A stretch of 64,000 bases of DNA from Gadus chalcogrammus (lineage: Eukaryota > Chordata > Actinopteri > Gadiformes > Gadidae): contig NC_079421.1 of the NCBI RefSeq assembly GCF_026213295.1, forward strand, positions 16,764,709 through 16,828,708, written 5' to 3'. The position numbers and the translations under genes are program-made. This document shows positions 1-42,512 of this stretch, piece after piece. Position 1 is the stretch's first letter; each line of letters begins with the position of its first letter. The notes below the pieces were generated by a model. It did no database searches. It was not told the origin of the DNA and was given only the letters and a program-made list of their open reading frames with translations.

Positions 1-2386
1 CTGGACTTCAGCAGGATGCTTCATCTGGGTCTAACTTTTAAAAAGGCCTCTATCCAAAATACATCTTGTAGAAGGGGATTGTATGCATTCATTCAAGTGT
101 TTGTTTTGTTTCGAAAACAAAAAAATGGGAACGGAGTCTATTAAAAACAAAAAATAAAAAGAATGTGAATAGCATTGAAAATTGAGGTTAACACAAAACA
201 AAAGCTATGGATATGCAAATTCAAATATTTCCCATTCAAATATTAAAATGTTTGTGTTTCAGTGGTGCGCTTCCAAATACATCTTGCCTGACCTGTGGAC
301 TGCCATTTCCAACGAAAAACATTATACAAAATAACTAGACTATGCGCACAACACAATCAAACCATGGTAAGAACACGTGAGGCTTTGTTTCTGTTGAGAG
401 TTCATATAATGTTTAGAAATTACGCCAAGAAAATCAAGGCTGGTCTGTTTCCGCCTTTGGTCAAACTTAACCCGGTTCAGAAATATTTCTCATGTTTTAC
501 ATTCTGTAGGAGCCTTCGGTCGAGCCAAAGAGTAGAAAAAAAAAAGAGGGCGTGGCCTTGCGGCGGGTCTCCAAGTTGTCTGATGTTCCATCATAATTAG
601 ATGGTGCATGGCCTCCTGGTTCACATACTTGTAGAGGTGACACACTTATGCACAGGTCGGCTCCCTGGCAATGTTCATTTATTCATGACCCGTATACTGT
701 GCCATGACACAAAGTCGTGGAAGGAAACCTCTGAAGAGGGGGCTTGTCATACAACAGAGACCAACACACTCATTCATAACTTGACTCAGACAACTCGAAG
801 TCACTCAACCGTTTTTTCCTTCAACAATCATCCGACATATATTATTTTTTTCAGAGCTGCATTAATAAAAGACATCTGTCAACTGAAAGAATGCACAAAT
901 CATACAGGATGAAGTGAGAAGCGAATTTTGGCCACGTTTTAGCTCAGAACAACCACCAAAAATGGAGCCAGTCCACAAACGATTCGAGTATGCAGAGAAC
1001 TCCCTAAAACACCCTCGAAACAACCAGTGAGCCCCGACTGAAGCTTGAGTGAAAACAAAGTAGGCATTCAAACTCTGATACAGACACACAGTAAACATCT
1101 GCGCTAAGAACGACTGGGGCCATCCAAAAAATGAACGAAGAGCTAAACAACTACATTTGTCTGCTATTGCTAAATTCGGTTAATTAAATTAATTACAAAT
1201 TCACAATGTGGAAAATCACACAATAAATCTATTCATTATTGCACTTTTCTGATCGCTATATATAAATATATTTATATTGCGACAACTTGACACACATCCC
1301 AGCTGATAGCCGATTACCCTTCACCTTTTGCAGACATGTCATATAATGGCGGTTTCCTTTAATGACACAACGTCTAGAACTCAACAAACCAGGTCAGAGA
1401 TTGTTGTATGGCTTCACTGCCGAGAGGGAGAGGGCAATGGCATATGTCTGTCAACAACAAAAAAAGCTTAACGATACCGTTAACTCATGACAACGGTGGC
1501 CTAAAAAACAACATAGAGACCCAGGACCGGTTCAGGAAGTCGAACGGTTTACTTTTCTCCACTGCGCTGCGGCAATAAACTGTCTGCAATCCTGATTCGC
1601 GGTTAAATGAAATTAACGGTAAATTGGCCGGAGCAGCAATCAAGCGAATAGGACAGTAATGAAGAAAACAACCAAAAACAATACTTGGGTGGGGAGCGAA
1701 GCTGTACATTATTGAGATGGTGTTTGACAGGAGTTCTTTGTACGTGACCCATCACAAAGGATGGGTCAACATAGTGAGGGGAAACCTCATTGTGGTCAAC
1801 CAGGGAAGATCACCAGAGGGTCCGAGTAGTTTCATTGATCAGCCAATAATTTGTCATCATCATCAACTTTATGTGCATACGTCCAGGGCTCTCCAAAAGC
1901 GAGTGGTCGACGTTGCTAACTACCCAATAAGTGCATACATCCTGTTCACTAATCGCGCCACAAAACAGACCTATCACTAAGCAGTCATATGTAAATCCCT
2001 GGTTTGGTAGGAATAAAAGTACAACTGTAGCAGCCCACAGAGCTCCTAAACAAGCCACTTCAGGCACAAAAAAAGTTTAGGATACGTTGATATTTCATTC
2101 GTTTCACTACAAACGCCGGTGCAAGAGTAAGCATTTCACTGGGGACAAATAAGTCGCATGATCGCTGACCAGATAGACAAGGGGAAACTAGTTGCAGACT
2201 TCCAAGCATATCCATTGTCAGCAAATAGCCGGGCAGCAAGCTAGCCAAGTATGCTAACCGCGTGAGGAAACACCAACACATAAACAAGCGAGAAGCGGCA
2301 GTCGCCGACAAAACACCACACACTAATACACCAGGGTAAGGAGCGATCGATGCATTTATCATCCAGACGGCCGACGTGTTTCTTAC
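1..2386. other. Presumed intron 1 of map7d3 (reverse strand); no exon seen
   Basis: No reading frame here has both coding character and good splice sites. If the short exon at 2387-2432 is the first coding exon of a reverse-strand gene, this stretch is its first intron. The ORFs present are short and of random composition. Confidence 0.3.
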
Positions 2387-2432
2387 CCATTTGGGCTCGC
2401 AAGCCTTTGAGAGACGTCGCACTCTCCGCCAT
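2387..2432 (-). CDS. map7d3: First coding exon, probable MAP7 domain-containing protein 3
   Basis: On the reverse strand an ATG at 2432 opens MAESATSLKGLRAQM and is followed by a consensus donor (GTAAG) after 46 bases, leaving phase 1. The ATG has a good context and sits in a GC-richer patch behind a pyrimidine/purine-rich leader, as expected for a housekeeping first exon. The LKGLRAQM start resembles my memory of MAP7D-family N-termini, microtubule-associated proteins that recruit kinesin-1. In human Xq26.3 MAP7D3 lies on the reverse strand just upstream of ADGRG4, the arrangement seen here. Only 15 codons are visible, so the name rests mainly on synteny; the remaining exons would lie before base 1. 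Confidence 0.45.
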
Positions 2433-2590
2433 TTCTGTGAAGTTTCCCTTCTCTCTCTCTTTTTCTGAAGCCGAGGCGCGCAACACATAGCCGCCGGTAG
2501 GGCACGGGGACGTGGACCATGCAATTCGGACCAATAGCGCCTCCTAGCGTATCCGAGGCTCGATGCAGGCTATAATGTGAATTGCTCATA
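2433..2590 (-). promoter_or_regulatory. 5' leader and putative promoter of the map7d3-like first exon
   Basis: The 150 bases upstream of the ATG at 2432 are locally rich in CpG and contain a (GA)-rich leader on the reverse strand. No TATA box is seen. The extent is inferred from base composition only. Confidence 0.3.
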
Positions 2591-3879
2591 ATATTGTGTA
2601 GGTCCTAATGGGTGTTGGGTGAAAAACGGCATCAGATGATAATATAAAATTGCCATACTTGATAGTAAATAGAAGGATACACATATTTCTCCTCATTGCA
2701 GTTAATGTCATTGTATTTTAACATACAAATAATATTCTCTCATATATCCCATTTTAATATAAGTCAATTACATTTGAAAGTTCCATTAACTGTGGAATAC
2801 CATATGGAGAAACATACATATATTAGGGACATACAAAAATGTACACCGCAAAACAATATAATTAATTTTAAAACCTACCGACCAAATTGCTCGCAACTTG
2901 TAACTTATAACCGTGTAGTGGAAAGAAAGAAAACTCCTACAAAATGCATCAATACATCTGGTAGAATGTTACCTTTTGGGGTTATAGTCCAAGTATGGGT
3001 CCCTGTTCTGAAAATTTGAGTTGCTCACCGTGTCGATGTTGTCGAAGAATCTGTTGAGGCGAACTGGGAATGATCAGGGCAAAATATATTGATATGTGAT
3101 GTTTCAGCAGCAAGGAGGCTCTTTTTTCCCAGACCTCTATGTTCTGTCGCCTTTCCTGAACACAACATCGTCTGTTCAAGACTGCCTCACATGCCTTAGC
3201 CAGAGGGCCTCATTTATTTTACATGGTAAACAGGAAGAAGTAACATCACACGAAGGGGTTTGGTTGCACAATGGCCTCAATTTCACAGAATTTCCCAGTG
3301 TCTTATTTAATGCTTACCTAATGCAATAATCAATATTTCAATGGAATTTGAATGGGGGAAACATATGACCCCTAATAATATAAAATTCATAGACATGGGG
3401 TGATAAAGTGGTCAGCTTTATGGTGGTCAATTCCTTTTTTGCTGTACGCAGTCCATAAAAAGCGACATAAAACTTTACTATTGAACATTATATTTGCATA
3501 GCTTTCATCGGTAAAGACATATTGTTTTTATTTATACTATTTAAACTTAAAAGATGCATCCATTTTTTTTACTTTAAACCATTTAAATGCTAAACAAATC
3601 ATTTAATTAAATCCAACATTCAATGAATGAATGAATGAATGAATAAATAACAACTCTTTCTTTTGTAAACTATTGTGGTTGTTGCACTATTCACTTATTC
3701 ATTACGGCCTGGTGTATCCTAGCAACGACCCCTGGGCAGGGTATAGGAGTGCTGCAGCCTGAGCCAGTTGGGGCAGTGTCTGCCTTTGAGCATAGATATA
3801 CATATACATCTATAAACAGACACCAGGACGAAGATTTCGGCAAACATTTTATTTGATAATGCTTATACATATATTATAC
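2591..3879. other. Intergenic stretch, nothing recognised
   Basis: AT-rich sequence with a short AATG tetranucleotide repeat near 3622-3645. No ORF with family resemblance and no RNA gene was recognised. Confidence 0.4.
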
Positions 3880-4515
3880 ATATGCATGAATTGCAGTGGG
3901 GCCCAGGCGAATTGAAACAAAGTATGCACGTCCAACATCGGATGGGACCCGACCAAGTCCACGTCGATGTGACGTCACGCTGGAGAGAAGACGCAGCTGG
4001 GTCCAAGCGCAGGTGAATTTAAACAAAGTATCACACACCTCAGTGTGATGTTACACCGATGAGGACTTGGTTGAGTCCCATCAGATGTTTACTTTGTTTA
4101 AATTCACCCGGGCTCAGACAAAGCTGGGGTTTCACTCCCGTGGGACGTCACATCGATGTCGACCTGGTCGGGTCACTTCAGTTATTGGACGTACACACTT
4201 TGTTTAAATTCACCTGGGCCCAGACAAAGTATGGACGTCAAACATCGGATAAGTCCAGCCCAGGTCCACATCGATGTGACATCCCACTGGAGTGAAACCC
4301 CAGCTTTGTCCTAGCGTAGGTGAATTTAAACAAAGTATGACACACCTCAGTGTGAAGCAACATCGATGAGGACTTGGTTGAGTCCCATCAGATGTTTCAA
4401 TACTTTGTTTAAATTCACCCGGGCTTAGACAAAGCTGGCGTTTCCCTCCTGTGTGACTTCACATCGATGTGGACTTGGTCGGGCACCATCAGATGTTTGA
4501 CGTGCATACTTTGTC
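3880..4515. repeat. Nested palindromic repeat array (two tandem copies of an inverted-repeat unit)
   Basis: The motif GAATTTAAACAAAGTAT and its reverse complement alternate through this block (about 3909, 4015, 4090, 4200, 4320, 4405). So do CATCGATG palindromes and GACCAAGTCCAC/GTGGACTTGGTC pairs. The first about 90 bases (from 3899) are the near-perfect reverse complement of the last about 90 (to about 4510), so the block is palindromic overall and internally made of two units of about 300 bases. It could be a non-autonomous DNA transposon with long terminal inverted repeats or a local satellite. No coding capacity is seen. Confidence 0.7.
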
Positions 4516-4600
4516 TGTACAGTGGCGCCGTTATACATTTTATCTTGTTTTTTTTTTTGTTTTTTTATATGCTATTTTCTTTCCTTTCTATTTTTTTTTT

Positions 4601-9032
<4,432 letters not shown>

Positions 9033-9128
9033 CGTGGATCTCTCAGATTGTTGCTGTCACTGGTTATTGATTTGGCTGCTCTTCGTCGCTCTCTGATCAC
9101 CACTGAAGACTGGACCGAGGAGCGGGGA

Positions 9129-9137
9129 CTTATATAG
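9129..9137 (-). promoter_or_regulatory. TATA box of the modular gene
   Basis: CTATATAAG on the reverse strand, about 97 bases before the ATG at 9032, placing transcription start near 9100. Confidence 0.55.
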
Positions 9138-9246
9138 AGGCCGTGATGTCACAAAGGAGGCCGTGATGTCACAAAGGCCCGTCGGGTTCCGACCGGCCTT
9201 TGTGACATCTTTGAGACCTTTGTGACATCTTTGTGACATCAGAGGT
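9138..9246 (-). promoter_or_regulatory. Cluster of CRE-like TGATGTCA/TGACATCA elements
   Basis: Five or six half-palindromic boxes (TGATGTCACAAAGG twice; CTTTGTGACATC and relatives) lie just upstream of the TATA box in both orientations. The homologous region of the second promoter copy (8440-8530) has TGATGTCA and TGACGTCGTCACGG repeats. CREB/CREM/ATF binding is known for such boxes; use here is inference. Confidence 0.45.
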
Positions 9247-10097
9247 GGTACCTGATGTTGATTCGTCGTCGCAGGCAACTGGATTTGTTTTTATTGCAAT
9301 CTACAGAATAGGCCTTTTAATAACTCAAATGGAAACCACTGAAATATGAATATTACTTTAATACAAAAAGTTGACAATAACACAGTCGTGTTTACAAAGC
9401 CACCATTTTAAATTTGTTCTCCCAAGTCCATAAGCTGTTTCCAAGTCTATATATGTTTTATACCCAAAACATTTGCATTAACACTCACAGTGGGGCCAAG
9501 AAAGACTAGTCAGGCTATTAGTTTGTCTTTGATCAACTCTAGATATTCAAACACAAGTTTGAGAGTGTCATTCTAGTAGATCAACTGGAGCAGACACACA
9601 CACAAACGCACACGCCCTGTGTGGTCCACAGCCCATATCATGCGTGTTTATCACCAGGTAATGTGAAGGCGTGAAGGGTCTGGTATGCTATTAGCAGGGG
9701 CCCTTCGTGCGCCGCAAGTGGCCATTGGCTCGCAGTGAGGAACCAGACTTTTGTTGCCCCCTATTGGTCAATTTAATTATGTCAGTATTTTTAGCCCTGA
9801 CTCACTAAAAGCAGACGTGTTTGTCTGGTTGGTGTTAAAATATGGATACAGATTTTTTTATCGCTGTGCCTACCCTCTCTCACTTGTCTCTGTCCTCTCT
9901 ATCTCTTTGTCTCTGTGTTTGTGTGTGTGTGCGTGTGTGTCACTGTGCATGAGCTAGAGTCAGTGTCTGTGTATGTGTGTCACTCAGTGTGTGTGTGTGT
10001 GTGTGTGTCACCATATGTGCAAGCTAGAGTCAGTGTGTGTGTGTGTGTGTGTGTGTGTGCGTCACCATGTGTGCAAGCTAGAGTCAGTGTCTATGTG

Positions 10098-10186
<89 letters not shown>

Positions 10187-11192
10187 GTGAGTGTGTGTGT
10201 GTGTGTGTGTGTTTGTGTGTGCATGTGTTTCAGAGAAACCTGTCAGGGTGCTGTCATTCCTCTGGTCCGTACCTTGGTCTTTGATGTGGAACGATCCGTT
10301 GACGTCCTGTTGCTGGTTGTAGGTAAACCACAAACACACACACACACATGGTGGTTACGACATTAAGGCTTTTAATCCAAAACCTCCATGATGAAAATGA
10401 AGGGGACTTTTACTTCCGGAACCACACTGTTGCGCTCTATTAATCGAGCTGGCATTGACTGGACATAGTTCTCCGCAGGGGCGCGGGGGGGGGGGGGGGC
10501 AGTGAGGGCCATGGCCCCTCCTAGTCAGAGGATGGCCCCCCCTCTGGCCCCCCCTGCACCCAACCCAGCTGTCCTAGAAACGCCTCTTAGAACGACACCT
10601 AGTGTCTTCCTTTGTTCTCAGCTTAATTGCTTATCAATTAGACACCACACAGACAACATACACATATCACATGAAACTAGAGAAGTTAACTTTTATCCGG
10701 TTGCATCAGCCGTCCGCCTGCACAATCCATACTTCTCAGCACAGAACGTCATAGATCCCTCGTCGTCCAAATATGACAAGCCAGATATCAATACGATCAG
10801 TACATCCAAACGTTTCCAGTGATATGAGTTGATCATCAGTATGTTTAGCCATTCCCGAGTAGTCCACGTTTGAGTGAATTATTCGTTGAACACTATGTTT
10901 ACTTTCACTCATAGTTCATAAACACAACTCCACTTAGGCGAAGGGTTGTATTATGCGACACGTTAGCATACTAAAGCCTTTGTTTCAAGGTTGTTCTTTT
11001 TCTCGAGGTCATTTATTTGAGGCCAGAGTCCAAGAGATCTAATCATAGACTTGGAACCCTTAATATCAGATCATGTAACACAATTATAATTTTCAGTTTT
11101 GCCTTTGTGTAAAACCAAAGTTGTTGACCAAGTTGGTTTTGGTTTAATGTTTAGAAAATTGTAAAATCATCTTCAAGTGTTCATCCGATAGT
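9247..11192. other. Intergenic, microsatellite-rich; no gene seen
   Basis: It holds GT/CA microsatellites at 9917-10082 and 10099-10182, a poly-G run near 10486-10499 and a GGCCCC-rich piece at 10500-10560. That piece resembles another at 15545-15615 and may be an old transposon end. No coding exon recognised. Confidence 0.5.
10099..10182. repeat. (CA)n microsatellite
   Basis: Pure CA dinucleotides. Confidence 0.95.
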
Positions 11193-11290
11193 GCTCCAGT
11201 GGCACAATCGGTCAGCGCTTGGTACTTATAAGACAGTAACCTGCACCAAGTCATGCCGAGGTTGTGAGTTCAAGCCTCACCTGCTGAGCA
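11193..11290 (+). pseudogene. tRNA-Ile(UAU)-like sequence with intron, degenerate
   Basis: GCTCCAGTGGCACAATCGG opens as a tRNA-Ile(UAU). The anticodon loop CTTATAA (anticodon 11227-11229) is followed by an intron of the known type, ATGCCGAGG and an intact T arm GTGAGTTCAAGCCTCAC. The 3' acceptor strand reads CTGCTGAGCA with two extra bases, and D-arm and anticodon-stem positions are changed, so pairing is broken. It is most likely a pseudogene or a tRNA-derived repeat fragment. Confidence 0.6.
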
Positions 11291-11445
11291 AGCTTTAGCT
11301 TTGTATAGGACTATTGGACTTCTTCTGTAAAGTAACAATCTGTTCACATGAACAAATTCTGTCTTATTGACAGAAGCCTGGATTAAACCAACATTCACTA
11401 TGTCTGGTCGATGTTCGATTTGAGGCCATGCAGAGTCCAAGAGAT

Positions 11446-17225
<5,780 letters not shown>

Positions 17226-17460
17226 CTGGCACCAGAGAAGAACGAATAGCAAAAGACATGATGAGTATAGGTAAGCAGACAGGCATAATATGTAGGCTAC
17301 TTCTATGGTCGTCGTGGCAAGGTCTTATGTAGATACAGAGATAGTCAAATGAAGTAGGTGGTAGGTCTTCTACGAATCAATTCGAGAAGTGCATAGATCA
17401 ACTGTAAAGCAACAAACAAAGAAACTATAAAAAAAACGAACAAACGAACAAAAAAACAAA

Positions 17461-17710
17461 GAAACTAACTAACTAACTTGCTAACTTGCAAACTAACTAA
17501 TGACTATAACTTAGCCTACTAATAAATGACAAACTAACTAAGTTACTAATTATCAACTAATAGTGTTACTAACTAACCAGCAAAACAACTTATGAACTAA
17601 CTAACTAACAACTTACTAACTAATACCTGACTAACAACTAAGTAACAAATGTACTTACTAATAACTGACTAACTAACAACTAACTTCCTTACTAACTAAC
17701 TAACTATTAG
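17461..17710. repeat. AACT-type tetranucleotide repeat
   Basis: Degenerate ACTAACTAACTA-like array interspersed with related words. Confidence 0.7.
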
Positions 17711-18115
17711 GCTGGAGGAACTGTGTTGGATCACAGCTAGACTCCGACCGGCCCGTCGACAACCATGTCTATGTGACGCACACATGCAGGGTGACGTTCA
17801 TGTGTGCACCCAAACAACAGGCCAAAGGAGCACGTCAACACGGCGGGACCCTGCAGACCATCACGTCACGATAGAGTACCCTGTATTTACTGTGTGATAT
17901 ATTCCACAGATATCATCATCCAGATGTGTCCATCATATGCCTTTGGGATTAGAAAGGCCTGTTTAAAGGCTGATTCATCCTCTACATTGAAGCGTGATAA
18001 AATGATTCTTCTTTCATGCAACGTTACAGAGGAATTTAAAAGGCGATCTTCCTTCAGTCCTAATGTCTATGGCATTTCTAACACTGCAATACATGATATC
18101 ACTTGGTGATCTTAC

Positions 18116-18177
18116 CTTGTTCCAAAACTTCCATCCAAATCACTCAGAGCCCCTACCTGCTCATTGATGACCTGTAC
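18116..18177 (-). CDS. Orphan exon candidate, gene unknown
   Basis: On the reverse strand a strong polypyrimidine tract and CTGTAG precede 62 open bases (VQVINEQVGALSDLDGSF) ending in GTAAGA in phase 2. I do not recognise the peptide. Its phase does not fit the receptor exon at 17225, so it may be from another gene or be chance. Confidence 0.3.
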
Positions 18178-19079
18178 CTACAGAAAAAGAGAAATAAGAA
18201 ATAAAAGTGTTAATAAATGTGTTGGTTATTCAGAACCTCTTAGTAGCAGCACAGAACCACAGAATAAGGAACAGCACAGTTTTAGTCATTTATCACCAGA
18301 GAAGCAAATTACCTTTGTTTGAGCAGTTATCAGTTAGATTTGAAAAATGAGTGCCTTCTTATATATATAAGAATTCATATGGACACAAATACACAGGTAT
18401 GGAGCATAAAGAAACTAGAGAGGTCCCCATACTTTCCCTAAGCCAAGACCTAACCCTGATCAGGGAATGATAGCCGTTTTCACACATGAGAGAGAGTCAG
18501 GAGCTGCAATCAAAGATTCAGATTACAAATACAAAGCATTTCAGTGGAGAAGATAAATTGGAAATGTGTGTGCTTATCTAAAGCAATGTGTGTGGATCAC
18601 AAGGAAGCACAAAAGTGAACACCGCAGTAACTCAATACTTCCTTTTTTTAGGTATTTGCCCTAAATCAAATTATGAGAAATAGGAACTTGGCAAACAGGA
18701 TGCATGTATATGACTGGAGGCAAAGTTTAACCATTATGGGCTACATCAGCTACGTTTATTACCAGGGATTAATGAGTAACTCATGGTACAAAAGGAGAGG
18801 GTGCGATGGTCTGTTTCTGGAGAATGGAACTGACTCTGAGGAGGAGACATATGATTTTTTAGAACAAGCCTCTAACAGTGACTTGCTCACTTGCTAGAGA
18901 TTATTTTTTTTACAGATTAAATCAGATTTAGAGGAAACACACTGGTGAGTAGATATGGATTTGATCGTATAACGGAACTGAGGGACTCCTTAAGGAAGCT
19001 TGGTTGGATAAATAACTCTTTCAGGCTTATTTTGTGTTTATGGCAAATGTTATTTTGCTATGTGCATTCCAGACTGGTC

Positions 19080-37269
<18,190 letters not shown>

Positions 37270-40010
37270 TGTGGCCTGATGGCAAAGACCCGACATGAGG
37301 GTCATGGTATCAAGATGACTGAAGGGGGGCGAGATCGATAATTTCATGGAACACAAAGAGAAACTTTAACGTACCTACTTCATCAATGGCCAGGCAACGG
37401 CAGAAATAATGCTGAGGTCGAGGTTTTAAGTTATTTGCTTTTATATGTACATTAGTAAAATCCTATAAAGTAAACTGAGACGATTTAAACATCTGCTATT
37501 TTGAGCGCTTAACTGCTTTTTTTATGCCTAACAGAGGCAGTCATCTAGTTTCACAGATATTTGGTTTATTCATTTTAAAGCTATATTTGTTATTTTTCAA
37601 TGTATATATTTGTCTTTACTGGAAAAAATTAAAGTTTTCGATCATATTAATGTCTGATCTGTATAAAGGTTTTTCTCAAATTTTGTGGGCCACGGCCACC
37701 ACCCAAGCCTTCACAACAGAAGTTCAAAATAATTCCAGTGGAAATGTGACACTACCTGAGCTGCACCCTCAATATAGCCTGTGTGGGCGGAGCCACAATT
37801 TTTACAGAAAAGGGAAGCTGAGGTGCTATGACATCATCAGGCTATTTTACATTAACTATATGTCCGTAGATAAGAGAGATATACAACACTGGCAATCTCA
37901 CTGGGGTTTGGTGATAAGTATGCTGTGACTACATCTAGTGGCATAACTGTGTAGTGTAAATCTGGAGGACATTTATAAATCTACACAGACATTAATATCT
38001 GTTTACAGATGGCAATTTAAAATGAGTTGCAACAAAGGAAAACACTATCAACTACAATTATTACAAAAATATTATATATTTTTGGTTGCCTTGGCCAAAT
38101 AAGAGTATTTCAGCTAAACATATAAAAACAAATCCCCAAAAACCTAAATCACTGGAAGATGCTCAGTCTATAACTATAGAAAATGGTATTATCATGAGAT
38201 GCGCAGTCCTTTCTGTTAACCTGTGTTTACCTCAATATTGATCGTAGTACTTGATGCCTGGTGAGCAGCTTTTGTGACAGTGGGGAATGTTGCCCCCATC
38301 AATCTTTGAAGCTGATGGGAAGCATGCGGTTCATTATTTTAATTAGGTAAGTGCATGCAGTAATTGTCTTTGTTTGTACTGCATTGTACTGTGTTAGTCA
38401 TGAATAGCTTATCGATCCAGACAGTAAACATGCATATGGGCTTCTTAGGGGTTTGTTTTTGTAAGAGCTAAACTCAAAAACAAATGTGTGTCTTAAAAAT
38501 TGACAAACAGGATGAATCGGATGATTATCCCATTAATAATAACCCTCACCCCCACGTATGAGTATCAAAAAATGAAAGTCCCTTTGATCCGACTAGAGTG
38601 TGCACATACATTTATGACACTGTGTCTGTTGGCATCGTTGAGGAATGCTCTCATAAGGTGTCAGTCTGGTTACGGACTAACTTGCTCGTTGGCATTCTGT
38701 TCATTCTAATCTCCGTTCCTGGAGACTCACACCCTCAGACCGGAGCACACCGCGCTAACACACCGACTAAAGGTGGGTTGAAGGAAGCCACAGCCGGCTG
38801 TAGGACCACAAGCAGAAAGGAAACCAGGCAACTGTGAGCTGGCTGACCGGGATTGGATGGATTAATACGATATCTGCAAGGTCACCCAGTGATAGTATGT
38901 TAATTAAGATGTTTTTTGGCTCACGTACGCGCCAACATCAGGTGTTTGTTCACTAATCAATCGTTCCAAGGACTGGTTCCTTGGTCAGTGTTGGCTCACC
39001 ATCGAGAAGCAAGTAAAAGTATGTATACATTTTTAATATGAAACCAAAATGTACTTTTAAATTGGTACTGAATCCAGCAGTGATCATAAAGTATGTTGAG
39101 CCCAGAGCATGATGCAACCGATCAAGCTTTTATTAGGCTTATCAAAAAGTTGCCATTTGAAACTGGTGCAGCATCACAGCCTTGTCATTTGACATGAAGT
39201 GATCATTACAGATCAGATCATATCAGATGTTGCGCTTCCTCAATGCATACCGATGCAAAGCAAAACTCAACATTCCCAGATTAACAACACAAGTAATCCG
39301 AAAAAAAATCAAGCATGAAACAAAGTTATTAATTATTAAATTCCTTGTTATAAATATATTCGTAATTTATCAGTTTGCATTTAATATGCAATACTCAGAA
39401 TGTATTACATCTGCTGGGTTTTATGCTTTAGTATCCGTCATATACAGAGCGACCAAACACAACTTCTTGGCATTAATTCTTAAATGGGAAACATCATGAG
39501 AAGAAGCTGGACCCAAATGGCGTCATGGGGAATATTATACAGTGTAGGTATGTTTTGAAAATATGAATGAACTGAAACTGGCCTCATTGATATTACAAGT
39601 TGACTTTTCTATGAAAGATATGGTTTGCTCTGTTGGACGGAATGGTATGTTATCCTCGTTGTTTTACATGATTCGATGGCATATGTACTGTACAATTATT
39701 ACATATTTAATGGCTTTTAGGGCATTCCATCGACTTGTGAATGTGAGTTTTGTTCTTCTATAATGTTGATAAATTATGTAAACTATTAAGATAAAAGCAA
39801 ATAAACATTGAGAAGGGAACATCTAAATGAATACATTTTATAAATAATAAATGAATGAAATAATTATTATTAATTAATAATTAATAATTAAAAAACAATA
39901 TCATCTATAATAACAAGAATTCTGTGAACTAGAATGCGGGCAAAGAAAATTTAAAGAAAATGTAAAGTCCATCTGAACTTCCAGGGATCTCTCCCAGTTT
40001 TAGATGACCG
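37270..40010. other. adgrg4 3' UTR and intergenic space to vgll1
   Basis: ATTAAA at 37628-37633 probably ends the adgrg4 transcript. The rest is AT-rich with no recognised exon or RNA. Confidence 0.5.
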
Positions 40011-41322
<1,312 letters not shown>

Positions 41323-41347
41323 AGAAACAAGTTTTTGCCCGAGTGGA

Positions 41348-41372
41348 GGGGGGGGGGGGGGGGGGGGGGGGG
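41348..41372. repeat. Poly-G run of 25, in the vgll1 3' UTR
   Basis: Lies 26 bases after the stop codon. Confidence 0.95.
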
Positions 41373-41527
41373 CAGTTAACAGACTGGTAATAACTGAACC
41401 CATGAGCCCAGCTCAAGCAATGGCTACCTTTCCACACGCTCTGCAAGAAAGTCTGTCTGGCAGATGTGTTCTCGCCAAACCGGTGAGCCGCCCCCTCAAA
41501 CGAGGAAGCACTCACTTCCTGGTCTTG

Positions 41528-41531
<4 letters not shown>

Positions 41532-41613
<82 letters not shown>
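41532..41613. repeat. (CT)n microsatellite
   Basis: About 40 CT units. Confidence 0.95.
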
Positions 41614-41879
41614 CCTCTCTTTCACGGTCGGTGTGGAATGACTGTGGCCTCGACACGCAAAAAATCCCAAAAGCGTCCACGCCTCCAGCAAAGCAGACTC
41701 TCGGTACAGAAGGCTTCTCTGACTAACCTGTTCTCCCGCTGCATCACCTTGATGCACCTCATCATAAACCACAACACTCGCTGCACTGTGCTGCGCCAGC
41801 CTTAATATTAGAAGAATCTCAAATTAGACTAAACATGTTCCCTCTCTCTTGGTAGGCCAGTATTAAGGTGTTGTGCTAG

Positions 41880-41962
41880 AAGTGGTAGTAGTAGTGGTAG
41901 CAGCAGTAGTAGTAGTAGTAGTAGCAGTAGTAGTAGTAGCAACAGTAGTAGTAGTAGTTGTA
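41880..41962. repeat. (AGT)n trinucleotide repeat
   Basis: AGTAGTAGC variants, about 27 units. Confidence 0.9.
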
Positions 41963-42475
41963 CTGTGAGTCTATATCTACTATTACTATTTAAATCTTAG
42001 CAGACACTTTTATCCAAAGTGATTTGCAGTGAATTTTCTTTCCTTTTTTATAGATATATATGATACTGTGTATGCAATTGTTGATGTTTTTTTTTTTGAA
42101 GAATATATTATATATTTTGTTTAAATAGCTAGCTGTGTGATGAACAAAATAAGTACATTTTATATGGTTTATGGTTTTATTTGGGAGCATACGGACCAAT
42201 TTATCCTGTATATATATATATATATATATATATTCTGTCTATTTTTTCCAATAAGGGTACATTCATTAACCAGTCGTTAAACATTCAAAAATATTTAACA
42301 GTTATTTTTGCAAATGTTCTGGAAAACCTTTACTAATGGGGTTCACGTTACCTAAGGTAATGGTGTTCACGTAATCTAAGGAATTAATATACATTGTTTA
42401 GTACAGTTAGGGTTAACCATAAACCTTACGCTAATGCTATATAATAATGCATATAACTGCATATACTAATGTCAA

Positions 42476-42512
42476 TTAATTAATTAATTAATTAATTAAT
42501 TAATTAATTAAT
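42476..42512. repeat. (AATT)n repeat
   Basis: Nine TTAA/AATT units. Confidence 0.9.

Noticed and set aside
1810..2524. Overlapping reverse frames upstream of and over the map7d3-like exon
   Set aside because: Only the 46-base exon has start context and a donor; the longer frames are chance.
11193..11290. Functional tRNA-Ile gene
   Set aside because: The acceptor stem cannot pair because of two extra bases at the 3' side and several stem changes.
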